Below are positions 1 through 8,516 of a stretch of DNA of 64,000 nucleotides, piece after piece; the first letter of the stretch is position 1; each line of letters begins with the position of its first letter. Under the pieces are notes generated by a model. The model saw nothing but the letters and a program-made list of their open reading frames with translations. It ran no database searches and was not told the origin of the DNA. Source of the stretch: Lunatimonas salinarum (GTDB lineage Bacteria > Bacteroidota > Bacteroidia > Cytophagales > Cyclobacteriaceae); contig NZ_JACVCV010000004.1 in assembly GCF_017811155.1 (NCBI RefSeq), positions 1 through 64,000 on the forward strand. Direction: 5' to 3'. A program made the position numbers and the translations under genes.

Positions 1-20
1 GATCAAACTCTCCATTGTAA
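1..20 (-). rRNA. 16S rRNA, 5' end only (partial)
   Basis: Read on the minus strand the first bases of the window end in GGAGAGTTTGATC, the universal 16S 5' start (bacterial 27F priming region), preceded by TTTACAAT as is usual in Bacteroidota. The rest of the gene and of the rRNA operon lies to the left of the window. The mature 5' end is placed by analogy with other 16S genes and could differ by a few bases. Confidence 0.93.
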
Positions 21-333
21 AGTTCTTGGCTCTCCTTAAACAAAAGGAAAATAATTATCTGAACCGAATCAAATCGGCTTTCACAGTTTATTTAGTTTGC
101 TGTCTTACATTACTTCAAAGAACTTTTTCAGCTTCGTTCAAGCTGAATTGAGGATTTTTGTCGGCTATCATCAGCCTTGAATCCCAAAAGCGAGTGCAAA
201 TATCGAGTTATTTTTTTAATCTGCAAAAGGAATCTAAAAATAAATCACTTTTTCTTTTTCGACTCTCTTTTCAAACTAACAATAAGCGGCCACTTTTCTT
301 ACCGGACAACCGTCAGCATCTCTAACGGGATTG
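21..333 (-). other. rRNA operon leader
   Basis: This stretch between the tandem promoters and the 16S 5' end holds no plausible gene; the only small open frame (177-446) crosses the promoters and has no coding character. The minus strand contains AAAAGTTCTTTGAAG, a sequence commonly seen in the 16S leader of this phylum, and a TTTAAGGAGAGC tract just before the 16S start that may serve processing or antitermination. The roles are inferred from position only. Confidence 0.7.
197..227 (-). promoter_or_regulatory. rRNA operon promoter P2
   Basis: On the minus strand TTTG (224-227) is followed after 19 bases by GATATTTG (197-204), one base off TAnnTTTG, then by the GCACTC string often seen after strong promoters of this phylum. 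It lies downstream of P1, giving the tandem arrangement typical of rRNA operons. Confidence 0.65.
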
Positions 334-365
334 CAAACATAGGGCTCTTTCTTAAATTTACCAAA
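334..365 (-). promoter_or_regulatory. rRNA operon promoter P1
   Basis: On the minus strand TTTG (362-365) is followed after exactly 20 bases by TATGTTTG (334-341). This is a full match to the Bacteroidota primary sigma consensus TTTG-N19-21-TAnnTTTG. It lies only 22 bp beyond the stop codon of the upstream DUF2480 gene, which is transcribed in the same direction. Confidence 0.85.
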
Positions 366-387
366 AACAGTGCTTACAAAATGGAAA

Positions 388-900
388 TTATTTCAACTGC
401 TTCTCCTTCCAAAGTGGTACCGTACTGCAAGGTTCTCCAAACATGATACTACGCGCCGTTCCAAATAGCAGTTTTACTACCTCCCCGTAAGCCTGTAATG
501 GAACAGGATACTTGCTACAGCCTTTTACCACCACAAATTTACCCTGAAAGTCAGAAGGGTCTATCTCGTCCAAAACCTTCATCATTAAATACCTCTCCAA
601 TTCATCAAGCCCTCCTATGACAGCCTCTTTAGCCACAGGCACCAAGTAAGTCATTACCAACATATATGCCCATGTCGGTACAATGGCATCCACGCTGTTA
701 GATATCGCTACATATTTACCCTCATACTGTGACCAGTCCAATTCCTTTAAAGCATGTCTGAAATCTTTCTCCCTTAATATCATCTCCTGAAAGAGAAAGG
801 GCTTGAGGTCAAAAACAACTCGCTCGCCCTGCGGATAGTATTCCTCTAAGTTAAATGATACAATCCCGCTCCTTTCTACCCTATTTACGATATCATTCAT
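388..900 (-). CDS. DUF2480 family protein
   Basis: A 170-residue soluble protein with the hallmarks of the Bacteroidota family DUF2480: an N-terminal IVNRVERSGIVSFNLEEYYP segment, a central WSQYEGKYVAI stretch, and a C-terminal KGCSKYPVP ... FGEPCSTVPL segment with two conserved cysteines. No signal peptide or membrane segment is visible. The biochemical function of the family is unknown to me. Its start codon overlaps the stop of tsaB by 4 bp (897-900), so it is translationally coupled to it and is the last gene of the rpmH operon. Its stop lies just upstream of the rRNA promoters. Confidence 0.9.
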   Translation of the reverse strand: MNDIVNRVERSGIVSFNLEEYYPQGERVVFDLKPFLFQEMILREKDFRHALKELDWSQYEGKYVAISNSVDAIVPTWAYMLVMTYLVPVAKEAVIGGLDELERYLMMKVLDEIDPSDFQGKFVVVKGCSKYPVPLQAYGEVVKLLFGTARSIMFGEPCSTVPLWKEKQLK

Positions 901-1586
901 ACGTGCAACAATCCCTTTTTGGAGGTAACAACCCTAAATTCCTTTAGGTAGTTCGGTTCAAAATAAGCTATATCTTCGAAAGATCCGGCCTGATAAGATT
1001 CCATGGCAATCTCTCCTACGGTTCTTGCGGTGTTGAACTTTTCAATCAACCACATATTTGGATGCATTAACACCTTCCTAAGCTTGGGAACTGCATCTCC
1101 TATAATGAAAATATTTGTCCGATCGGCATACTTCTGAAAGGAAAATTCATCAACAACTACCGGTGAAACGCCTTCCAACTCCCTCCCTTTTGAATCAAGC
1201 ACCTTGGCATATACTTCCATTCTGCGGGCATCTAATACTGGAATTACCACATCTCCATCCCTTGCAAAACAATTGGTATTTCTAGCTAGTGCATCTAGCG
1301 TGCCAACACCAATAAGTGGTAGATCCCACGCGTAGGCCAATCCTTTGGCCGTAGAGACACCGATACGTAATCCAGTGTAAGAACCGGGTCCTTGAGAGAC
1401 TGCAATGCCGTCAAGCTCAGGCCCCTCTAACCCCAGCGAAGCCAACAACTGCTTCACTAGTGGGATAAGTTTTCTTCCGTGAATATTTTCTAGATTTAAC
1501 TCATACAGTCCAAGAAAGCTACCACCGTCATGTACTGCCACCGAACAAACCCTTGCTGCTGTTTCTATAGAAAGTATTTTCGCCAT
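897..1586 (-). CDS. tsaB: tRNA threonylcarbamoyladenosine biosynthesis protein TsaB
   Basis: A 229-residue protein of the ASKHA (actin-like/Hsp70) fold. It opens with ILSIETAARVCSVAV and carries the TsaB signature SQGPGSYTGLRIGVSTAKGL near residues 64-83. TsaB is the non-catalytic partner that binds TsaD and TsaE to make the t6A modification at position 37 of ANN-decoding tRNAs in the cytoplasm. The length matches the family (about 220-240). It lies 27 bp after the S41 protease and overlaps DUF2480 by 4 bp, in one operon with rnpA and rpmH, so two tRNA maturation functions sit together. Confidence 0.95.
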   Translation of the reverse strand: MAKILSIETAARVCSVAVHDGGSFLGLYELNLENIHGRKLIPLVKQLLASLGLEGPELDGIAVSQGPGSYTGLRIGVSTAKGLAYAWDLPLIGVGTLDALARNTNCFARDGDVVIPVLDARRMEVYAKVLDSKGRELEGVSPVVVDEFSFQKYADRTNIFIIGDAVPKLRKVLMHPNMWLIEKFNTARTVGEIAMESYQAGSFEDIAYFEPNYLKEFRVVTSKKGLLHV

Positions 1587-1613
1587 AGTGAACCCATTCT
1601 TCAGAAAATGCCA

Positions 1614-3284
1614 CTACTTCTCCGGGCTGAGCTTCATTGCAAACAAACGATTATCACTCAGAATGCGTACCGCCTCGTCAATATCCTTGTCCGCGTAAAA
1701 GGAAGCCTCAATAACCCCCTCTTGAAAATAATACCTCGACACTATCTCTTCCCTTAATGCCCTTTTGATTTCGTCTTTAAAAGTGATCAAATCCTGCTCT
1801 TTGCTATGATTGACACTCTTTTTGAGGGATGCAATCTCTCCCTTGATATCTTCGAAGTATTTTTCCGTTTCCGCATATTTCTCTAAATCTTCAATCGCAC
1901 GTTCTACCCGCGTGACATAGTCATATTCCTTATCTCCTAGCCAGTCTACAAATTCATCGTACATGGCATCTGTAACCTCGAATTCCCTTGGCTTGGATAT
2001 CTCTCCATTTTCCAATGAAAACTTATTGGCATACTCAAATATCAAGCTCCTACCAACTAGGCTATACGTGATCGGTGCAAAGTTTTCCACTTCCACCGAT
2101 TCATCCGGTTCTATCCCTCCTCCGTCCAATACAATCCGGCCATTTTTGGTGGTAAATTCCTTTCGGAGAGAATCTGCCACACTTCTCCCATTTCCTTCAT
2201 CATCCTTTAGACTGTAATCAATCGCCTGGATACATCGCCCGCTGGGGATGTAATACTTAGCCGTTGTCAGCTTCACTTGCGAATTATATGACAGCGGAAT
2301 GGTGCTCTGTACCAATCCCTTACCGAAGGTTTTCCTTCCCACCAATACCGCGCGGTCGTAATCCTGCAGTGCACCCGCTACAATCTCGGCCGCCGACGCA
2401 CTGCGCTCATTAATCAATAATGCCAAATCAATTTCTTTATCTACGGGAGATTTCTCGGTCTTGTACACAGTGTTTACGGATTGGAGCTTGCCTATGGTGC
2501 GGACCACCTCCTTTCCTTTTGGAATAAAAAGATTCACAACTTCCACAGCCTCTCGTAGGATGCCTCCGGGATTATCCCGAACATCCAATATTAATTTCTT
2601 CATGCCTTGCCCTTTTAGCTGAACAAGTGCATCCCTGACTTCCGCTCCGGCATTCGTAGTAAAGTCACTCAGCTTTATATAGCCAGTTTCAGCATCGATC
2701 ATCCCGTAGTAGGGCACATTGCTAATAACAATTTTTCGTCGGGTCAGGTTAAACGCAAGGGTGTCAGCCCCACGTTTTACCTGCACCATCAGACTGGTGT
2801 TTGCAGGCCCTTTCAGTAACTTGGAAATATCCGATGTTGCTTTTTCCGTCACATCCACGGAGTCTACACGCAAAATCTCATCCCCAATTCTTAATCCAGC
2901 TACCTGTGCCGGAAATCCAGTGTAGGGCATAAGTATCATGTTCGTTCCTGTCCTGTTGCCAATCAAGGCACCTACACCTCCATACTCACCAGTAGTCATC
3001 ATCCGAAAATCATCCTGCTCTTCCTCCGGTATAAATTCCGTATAAGGGTCCAACTCCTCCAGCATTGCCTGAATACCCACGGTCACCAAGACATCGGGAT
3101 CGATTTCATCCACGTAGTATGAATCCAACTCGCGAATCAAGGAGGCAAAAATATCCAGGCTCTTTGCTATCTCAAAAAGCTTATCGTTCTTGAAAGTGAA
3201 CGAAAAAGCCAAGCCAAGTCCAATAATAATCGAGAAATAAAGCGTCGCTTTCTTTGGACTTATTTTTTGTGAGTTGGGCCGCAT
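1614..3284 (-). CDS. S41 family C-terminal processing peptidase
   Basis: A 556-residue periplasmic serine protease of the CtpA/Prc type. It has an N-terminal membrane anchor or signal (about residues 13-31), a PDZ domain (about 95-175, with GYGGVGALIG-like and GLRIGDEIL segments), then the peptidase core. The catalytic pair is visible: serine 297 in ERSASAAE and lysine 322 in TFGKGLVQ. A charged coiled C-terminal region of about 130 residues follows. Such enzymes trim or degrade envelope proteins from their C-termini. It is the middle gene of the rpmH-rnpA-S41-tsaB-DUF2480 operon, 13 bp after rnpA. Confidence 0.92.
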   Translation of the reverse strand: MRPNSQKISPKKATLYFSIIIGLGLAFSFTFKNDKLFEIAKSLDIFASLIRELDSYYVDEIDPDVLVTVGIQAMLEELDPYTEFIPEEEQDDFRMMTTGEYGGVGALIGNRTGTNMILMPYTGFPAQVAGLRIGDEILRVDSVDVTEKATSDISKLLKGPANTSLMVQVKRGADTLAFNLTRRKIVISNVPYYGMIDAETGYIKLSDFTTNAGAEVRDALVQLKGQGMKKLILDVRDNPGGILREAVEVVNLFIPKGKEVVRTIGKLQSVNTVYKTEKSPVDKEIDLALLINERSASAAEIVAGALQDYDRAVLVGRKTFGKGLVQSTIPLSYNSQVKLTTAKYYIPSGRCIQAIDYSLKDDEGNGRSVADSLRKEFTTKNGRIVLDGGGIEPDESVEVENFAPITYSLVGRSLIFEYANKFSLENGEISKPREFEVTDAMYDEFVDWLGDKEYDYVTRVERAIEDLEKYAETEKYFEDIKGEIASLKKSVNHSKEQDLITFKDEIKRALREEIVSRYYFQEGVIEASFYADKDIDEAVRILSDNRLFAMKLSPEK

Positions 3285-3297
3285 AGTGGATTGATGA

Positions 3298-3657
3298 TTA
3301 TAGTTTACTGAGCTTTCTTAGAATTGTCTCAATCTTCTTCTGAACGATGTCATATGGTATCAAGTCAGAAGATACGTAAATAATCCCGATATGTTTGTGT
3401 CGATCGGGATTCCCTTTCATGAGGTGTTTGTGGTGTCTGTAGGCCTCGCGAATTCTCCGCTTCACCCAATTCCGGTCAGTTGCCTTGCGCAATTTCCTTT
3501 TTGAAACAGAAATTAACACCTGATCAGTTCCAACAGACTCCCGAACAAAAAAAACCACTTTGAATGGATATAAAAAAAAAGAGGAACTTTTATCAAAAAG
3601 TTCCTTGATTGACTTTCTGGAATGCAATCTTTCCGATTTTGGAAATTTACGATCCAT
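3298..3657 (-). CDS. rnpA: Ribonuclease P protein component
   Basis: A 119-residue basic protein that, with the M1-type RNA, removes the 5' leader of precursor tRNAs. The family signature is clear: SVSKRKLRKATDRNWVKRRI, with the conserved RNR-like block, then REAYR. It sits 40 bp downstream of rpmH in the classic bacterial rpmH-rnpA order. The yidC/oriC neighbours often found there are absent, replaced by an S41 protease. Length is normal. Confidence 0.95.
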   Translation of the reverse strand: MDRKFPKSERLHSRKSIKELFDKSSSFFLYPFKVVFFVRESVGTDQVLISVSKRKLRKATDRNWVKRRIREAYRHHKHLMKGNPDRHKHIGIIYVSSDLIPYDIVQKKIETILRKLSKL

Positions 3658-3697
3658 ACCTTGGAGATACTAAAATACACCCCCTAGACATACAATA

Positions 3698-3856
3698 TTA
3701 CTTCTTGAGCGTCTTCTCGGAAGAAACAGTAAGTTTGTGCCGACCTTTTGCCCTTCTCGCTTTAAGGACGTTTCTTCCATTCGCTGTAGACATCCTTTTT
3801 CGGAAACCGTGCTTGTTTCTTCGTTTTCTACGGGAAGGCTGGAATGTTCTTTTCAT
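3698..3856 (-). CDS. rpmH: 50S ribosomal protein L34
   Basis: A short 52-codon gene. The translation starts [19 protein letters not shown] and continues with [19 protein letters not shown] and [13 protein letters not shown], a full-length L34 of the large ribosomal subunit. The start at 3856 gives the universal MKRTFQPS N-terminus. A perfect promoter lies about 55 bp upstream and drives the downstream rnpA, S41, tsaB and DUF2480 genes as well, since gaps are small and no terminator is visible between them. Confidence 0.97.
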   Translation of the reverse strand: MKRTFQPSRRKRRNKHGFRKRMSTANGRNVLKARRAKGRHKLTVSSEKTLKK

Positions 3857-3909
3857 TTCTCTATCTATTTAATTCTTATACGACACTATATGCAACAGTA
3901 AAAGGAGTG

Positions 3910-3940
3910 CAAAGATAGGTATGTTTTTTTTAATTACAAA
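3910..3940 (-). promoter_or_regulatory. rpmH operon promoter
   Basis: On the minus strand TTTG (3937-3940), 19 bases, then TATCTTTG (3910-3917) followed by CACTCC. This matches the Bacteroidota sigma consensus exactly and is the best promoter in the window. Expected transcription starts near 3903, leaving a leader of about 45 bases before the rpmH start. Confidence 0.88.
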
Positions 3941-3949
3941 CGAGCCTAT

Positions 3950-3957
3950 TACTTTTG
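3950..3957 (+). promoter_or_regulatory. Possible -7 element for the M61 peptidase gene
   Basis: TACTTTTG matches TAnnTTTG and sits 23 bp before the start codon at 3981, divergent from the rpmH promoter. No TTTG -33 box is present at the usual spacing, only a T-rich run. Confidence 0.45.
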
Positions 3958-3980
3958 TTTGACAAACACCCCGATCTTTC

Positions 3981-5624
3981 ATGCATTATAAAATCTCTCA
4001 AAACATTCCAACGTCACAATACATTCAGGTCGAACTCAAACTTGACTGTCAAGCTGGCGAGGTAGTTTCACTGCAACTTCCCGCATGGAGACCCGGAAGG
4101 TACGAACTGGCCAACTATGCGCAGAACATACGAAAAATCACCATCTTTTCGCAGGATAGGCTGGTGCCTATGCAAAAATTATCCAAAGACCTGTGGGTCT
4201 TTCGGGCCGAACAGCCCGGTGAATACATGGTAGAATACGAATATTATGCCGCGCAAATGGATGCAGGAGGCTGCTGGGCTGATACAGAACAGGTTTATGT
4301 GAACTTCAGCAATATTGCTTTCGCCATTGAAGGCCGAAGCCATGAAGAGATTACAGTAGCGATTGAGGTGCCGGAAAACTACCAAGTGGCAACTTCCCTT
4401 GTTCAACTAACCCACTTAAAATTTTGGGCCTTCGATTATCAGCAACTAATTGACTCCCCATTTATTGCATCTGCTTCCCTTCAGCATGAGAGTTATCAGG
4501 TAGAAAATTCAACTTTTCACCTTTGGTTTATGGGAGACATATACTTTGACATGGCTTCCCTGATCGAAGTCTTCCGTACACTTACCAACAGGCAGATAGC
4601 CGCATTCGGTGAGTTCCCAGCCGAAAACTACCACTTTATATTTCAACTACTGCCTTACACCCATTATCATGGTGTAGAGCATAAATTCTCTACCGTCATC
4701 ACTTATGGGCCTGCGGCATCTTTGACCGATCCGAACGAACTTTCAGAGCTTATTGGGGTGAGTTCACATGAGTTATATCATTTTTGGAACGTTTGCCGTA
4801 TCCGGCCTGCCGTAATCCTTCCCTACGACCTATCCAAAGAAGCTTATCTGCAAGAAGGAGTCGTCGCTGAAGGTGTAACCACCTATTTTGGTGATATGTA
4901 TTTATTGCGCTCAGGATTTTTTTCCCTTTCTCAGTACCTTGCCGAAATCGCGAAACGCCTAAACCGGGAAGGGCTCAGCCAAGGCTGGAAACACCAATCG
5001 ATTGCCGAATCGAGCTTTGATCTGTGGCTCGATGGGTACAAGCCCGGGATTCCGGATAAAAAAGTCAGCATCTATAATCGTGGCGCGTTGATTTCCCTTT
5101 GCTTGGATGTTTATTTAATGCAGCGCCATTCTTCTTTGGAAGATGTGATGAAGTACATGTGGCGCGAGTATGGAAGACAAGAAAAGGGGTATTCTTTGGT
5201 TACATTTCAGTCTTTAGTGGCGCAATGCGCAGGAGACATCTCATTTGTAAGCACTTTCTTTCAGAAGTTTATTTTTGGAACCGAAGACCTGCTTCCTACA
5301 TTGCGGAAGTTTTTAAGGGACTTGGATATCGTGATCCGCACAGAAAATATCCCTAACAGCTTGGGAACACCATTTGGGATTTTAGCAGATGATTCCGGCA
5401 AAATCACCCAATTGCACCCTGATGCACCGGCATACCTGCATTTAATGCGGGGCGATCAGATTAATAAAAAAGACTTTACCGCACAACTTCTGGAATTGCA
5501 CATCACCCGAAACGGCAAGCCCCTGTCTATCAAATTACCAAAAACAGATCGCCCTTATTTTGAAAATTATGTACTAATCGGTGAAGCCAGCAATAATCCG
5601 TTACGGAATCAATGGATGCGCTGA
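3981..5624 (+). CDS. M61 family metallopeptidase (glycyl aminopeptidase-like)
   Basis: A 547-residue zinc peptidase of family M61. An N-terminal beta-rich domain (about 1-175) precedes the catalytic domain, which carries the zinc motif HELYH (residues 263-267, followed by FWNVCRIRP) and the downstream glutamate ligand 297 in AEGVTTYFGD. The last 120 residues look like a degenerate PDZ domain, the usual M61 layout. No signal peptide is evident at the chosen start, so it is probably cytoplasmic. Family members release N-terminal glycine or alanine from peptides. The gene is monocistronic and ends in a bidirectional terminator shared with the convergent M16 cluster. Confidence 0.9.
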   Translation: MHYKISQNIPTSQYIQVELKLDCQAGEVVSLQLPAWRPGRYELANYAQNIRKITIFSQDRLVPMQKLSKDLWVFRAEQPGEYMVEYEYYAAQMDAGGCWADTEQVYVNFSNIAFAIEGRSHEEITVAIEVPENYQVATSLVQLTHLKFWAFDYQQLIDSPFIASASLQHESYQVENSTFHLWFMGDIYFDMASLIEVFRTLTNRQIAAFGEFPAENYHFIFQLLPYTHYHGVEHKFSTVITYGPAASLTDPNELSELIGVSSHELYHFWNVCRIRPAVILPYDLSKEAYLQEGVVAEGVTTYFGDMYLLRSGFFSLSQYLAEIAKRLNREGLSQGWKHQSIAESSFDLWLDGYKPGIPDKKVSIYNRGALISLCLDVYLMQRHSSLEDVMKYMWREYGRQEKGYSLVTFQSLVAQCAGDISFVSTFFQKFIFGTEDLLPTLRKFLRDLDIVIRTENIPNSLGTPFGILADDSGKITQLHPDAPAYLHLMRGDQINKKDFTAQLLELHITRNGKPLSIKLPKTDRPYFENYVLIGEASNNPLRNQWMR

Positions 5625-5631
5625 GAAAAAA

Positions 5632-5668
5632 CAAAGCTCGAAAGGTATGACTTACGAGCTTTGCTTTT
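5632..5668. terminator. Bidirectional terminator
   Basis: A 9-bp perfect inverted repeat, CAAAGCTCG (5632-5640) and CGAGCTTTG (5655-5663), encloses a 14-base loop between two convergent genes. It is flanked by GAGAAAAAA on the left (a T-run for minus transcripts) and CTTTTG on the right. Confidence 0.8.
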
Positions 5669-5688
5669 GTAGTTATTGAACTATCAAT

Positions 5689-6408
5689 TTACTCAAAAAG
5701 CGAACTGTCCAAATTGTCATTAAACTTGGCCATTACCAAAGTGGCCTCAATGGGCATGGGCAGCATCGCATTCGAGATGGCCATTTTATGGGGTATTTTA
5801 AGGCCATCTACCTCTCGATAATCGCTGTAGGATATGTCCCCCGCTTGCTCGGAAGAAGTTCTCAGCTTTAACCCAGATTGAACACTATAATACTCCTTGG
5901 TTTCTATCCCAGTCTTCGTCACGATTTTCAACACATGTACCTTTTCCCCGTCTACCTCACTCTCCCCTTCTGAGGAAAGTGTATACCCCAATCGCTCATA
6001 ATGAATTTCAGGGAAAACAAAAATCTGGGCGTTGACAGCATCCAACTGCTCAGACTGTAACTCCTGTACCTGTCCCATCGCTGAAATGAACCCTTTCCCA
6101 TCCTTCACGATGGTTTTTTGTACCACGTTTCCATTCATTGCCGTCTGCTGCACCAACCTTTTGTTTTCCTGATCACTTGTAGAGCTGATTTCGAGAGTCA
6201 TCCCTTGAATACTTGCCTCCATGACCATGACCATATTACGCACTCCCTTTATTTTCTCCATCCCCCCCACCGCTGTCACATAGCTATTGATAATTTCATC
6301 CGGAGTCTTTTCTTTTACCGAATACCCTGGCCCATCTGAATAGGCAAACAACCGAAAAGTGCTATGAAACAGCACCGCTAGGGCAATTATTCTGATAGAT
6401 CGTTGCAT
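5689..6408 (-). CDS. Secreted LolA-like outer-membrane lipoprotein-sorting fold protein
   Basis: A 239-residue exported protein with a signal peptide at about residues 1-23. The mature part, from TPDEIINSYVTAVGGMEKI onward, is the beta-rich fold seen in LolA/LolB-like and outer-membrane lipoprotein-sorting annotated proteins of this phylum. It is clearly homologous to the C-terminal 200 residues of the next gene upstream (shared DGKxxISAMGQxQ, YERLGYTLS/YETMGYTLS, YYSVxxGLKLR). It is the last gene of a three-gene minus cluster with two M16 proteins, 32 bp after its neighbour. The ligand and partner are unknown. Confidence 0.75.
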   Translation of the reverse strand: MQRSIRIIALAVLFHSTFRLFAYSDGPGYSVKEKTPDEIINSYVTAVGGMEKIKGVRNMVMVMEASIQGMTLEISSTSDQENKRLVQQTAMNGNVVQKTIVKDGKGFISAMGQVQELQSEQLDAVNAQIFVFPEIHYERLGYTLSSEGESEVDGEKVHVLKIVTKTGIETKEYYSVQSGLKLRTSSEQAGDISYSDYREVDGLKIPHKMAISNAMLPMPIEATLVMAKFNDNLDSSLFE

Positions 6409-6440
6409 GTGTTTATTGGTTTAGGTACAAAAAAGAATAA

Positions 6441-8486
6441 TTAATTTAAGTCTTGCTCAGAAACCGGTCCGTTTACTTCCAATTCCTGGACTTCAAACTC
6501 CAAGGGAACGGGGATCATGGGACTTTGCACCGACAAAGACACCGGCAACAGTACTCCTTCATAGGCTTCGTAGTTCTTGTAGGTGGTCTCTCCGCTGAGG
6601 CTATCCTCACTTCGTAGCTTTAAGCCTGTGGCTACACTGTAATAATTAACCAGCTCTCCACCAGTGGGATTGGTAATGATCAACTTATAGGCTGCTTCTC
6701 CGTCTATCTCGGTCACTCCGTCGACTGAAAGGGTGTATCCCATTGTCTCATAGAACAACTCAGGAACCGCCCACATCGACATTTTAAGGTATTCAAATTG
6801 CTCATCAGGCAACGTTTGGGATTGGCCCATGGCGCTGATGGTAGCCTTACCGTCTTTCATAATCGTCTTGCTTACCTCGTTACCTGCCATCAATACTTTT
6901 TGAACCATGATTTCATTTGGAACGTCCTGCACCATTATCATCGAGATCTTATTGCCCTGAATTTCCGTAGATAACTCCATTTTTAGTGTCTTGATATTTT
7001 CTGCCGGACCTACTCCGCCGATTGCTTCCAAGTAAGCCTGAAGGATACCTGATGCATCGAGGGCCTGATCTCCCAAATCGATTTCCTTCTGCACATCCCC
7101 CATATTCGTATACCGTGTGAGTTCGCCAAAAACGTTCAACCTATCCTCAATCTCCCGCGCATTGCCCACAGCTGTAATATACAGGTTTTCTGGCTTTAGA
7201 TATTTCCGAGCTGCGCTATTGACTTGATCCACAGTGACTGCATTTAATTGCTTTAAGTAATTCGCATAAAAATCAGCCGGTAAACCATATCGCTCGGTAT
7301 TTATTGCAAAACTCGCAATGGTAGAAGGACTCTCCAGAGATCTGCCAAAAGACCCGCCGAGGTTAGCTTTGGCGGCTTGGAGTTCAGAATCTGTAATGCC
7401 ATTTTCGGCCAAATGCTTGATCTCATAGATCATCTCATGAATGGCGCTGTCAGTGGCCGTTTGCTTGACGCTCGCCCTAGCTGAAAAACTGGTCACCAGC
7501 TTATCCGAACCGATAGAAGAATAAGCCCCATAGGTGTAGCCTTTGTCTTCTCGCAGGTTCATGAATAAACGGGAGGATGCACCGCCACCCAACACATAAT
7601 TCATTAGCCTTGTCACAAAAAAATCCGGGTGGCTAAGCTTCATTTCCAAGGGGTAAGTAATATTTACGACTGTTTGGACTGCAGATGAACGATCTACCAA
7701 AGCGACGGTATTCTTATCCGGTAGCGTTGGCATACCGTATAGATGGCGAGGCACTTCTCCTTGTTCCCAATTACTAAAATGCTCCCTCACCAGGCTTTCG
7801 GCATCTTCGGGAGAAATGTCTCCTACAATCGCTAAATAGGATATATTTGGTTTAAAGTAGGTTTCATAGTATTGTTTTACATCCAGTGTGGTTATGTTAT
7901 TGATCGTTGCCTCACTATACGTCTCTCCATAGGGATGGTCCTTTCCATAGTTCAAGGCTGCCGTAAGTCTGGCGGAGATCGAATTTGGATCGTCTTTACT
8001 GGCTGCCAAACCGGAAATTGCCTGCTTCTTCAACTTATCCAGCTCATTTTCAGGAAAGATAGGATTATAGAGCACGTCGGTCATTAACTCGACAATTTTA
8101 TCCCTGTTCTTGGTCAGGGCAGAAGCAAAAAGCGACGTAGAAGTTGCACTTAACGATGCGCCGATAAAATCTACTTCTTCATCCAATTCATCCTTGCTTC
8201 TGCTAGCCGTACCACCCATCATCATATCACCAAACAAATCCAGCATCCCCGCCTTTTCACCCTGCAAGAGTGGATCACGGTCCAATACCAAGGAAAATGC
8301 TATCCTCGGAAGCTTTCTGTTCTCTACCACAAATACCTTTAACCCATTCTGAAGTGTAAAGGTAGCCACCTCTCCAAGCTTAATTTCTGGAGCTGGCCCA
8401 GGTTCTGGATACGTTGAACGATCAACCTGCGCATCTGCTACCTGAACCAATGCAATTGACAAAATAACTAGTAACAGCTTTTTCAT
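6441..8486 (-). CDS. Inactive M16 (insulinase-like) protein with C-terminal LolA-like domain
   Basis: A 681-residue exported protein (signal peptide about 1-19). Residues about 35-460 are two M16-type halves, but the zinc motif HxxEH is absent: the aligned segment reads LDLFGDMMMGG. It should therefore be the non-catalytic partner of the active M16 protein encoded 30 bp upstream, as in the known two-subunit bacterial M16 peptidases. The second half ends in the usual R/Y loop (NLREDKGYTYGAYS). Residues about 480-681 are a LolA-like domain homologous to the separate downstream protein. The fusion of M16 and this domain occurs in Bacteroidota, but the substrate is unknown. Confidence 0.85.
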   Translation of the reverse strand: MKKLLLVILSIALVQVADAQVDRSTYPEPGPAPEIKLGEVATFTLQNGLKVFVVENRKLPRIAFSLVLDRDPLLQGEKAGMLDLFGDMMMGGTASRSKDELDEEVDFIGASLSATSTSLFASALTKNRDKIVELMTDVLYNPIFPENELDKLKKQAISGLAASKDDPNSISARLTAALNYGKDHPYGETYSEATINNITTLDVKQYYETYFKPNISYLAIVGDISPEDAESLVREHFSNWEQGEVPRHLYGMPTLPDKNTVALVDRSSAVQTVVNITYPLEMKLSHPDFFVTRLMNYVLGGGASSRLFMNLREDKGYTYGAYSSIGSDKLVTSFSARASVKQTATDSAIHEMIYEIKHLAENGITDSELQAAKANLGGSFGRSLESPSTIASFAINTERYGLPADFYANYLKQLNAVTVDQVNSAARKYLKPENLYITAVGNAREIEDRLNVFGELTRYTNMGDVQKEIDLGDQALDASGILQAYLEAIGGVGPAENIKTLKMELSTEIQGNKISMIMVQDVPNEIMVQKVLMAGNEVSKTIMKDGKATISAMGQSQTLPDEQFEYLKMSMWAVPELFYETMGYTLSVDGVTEIDGEAAYKLIITNPTGGELVNYYSVATGLKLRSEDSLSGETTYKNYEAYEGVLLPVSLSVQSPMIPVPLEFEVQELEVNGPVSEQDLN

Positions 8487-8516
8487 TTTTTATGCGATTT
8501 TTAAGGTGAAAAATGG

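Noticed and set aside
6406-6425. Leader of the LolA-like gene ending ACACATG, similar to the repeat tail.
   Set aside because: Only seven bases match; the conserved TGACCGC and GCGAGATTCC parts are absent, so it is not a repeat unit. The leader of the nucleotidyltransferase gene near 46834 (CAATTGTGAAACACATG) has the same kind of partial resemblance and is also not counted.
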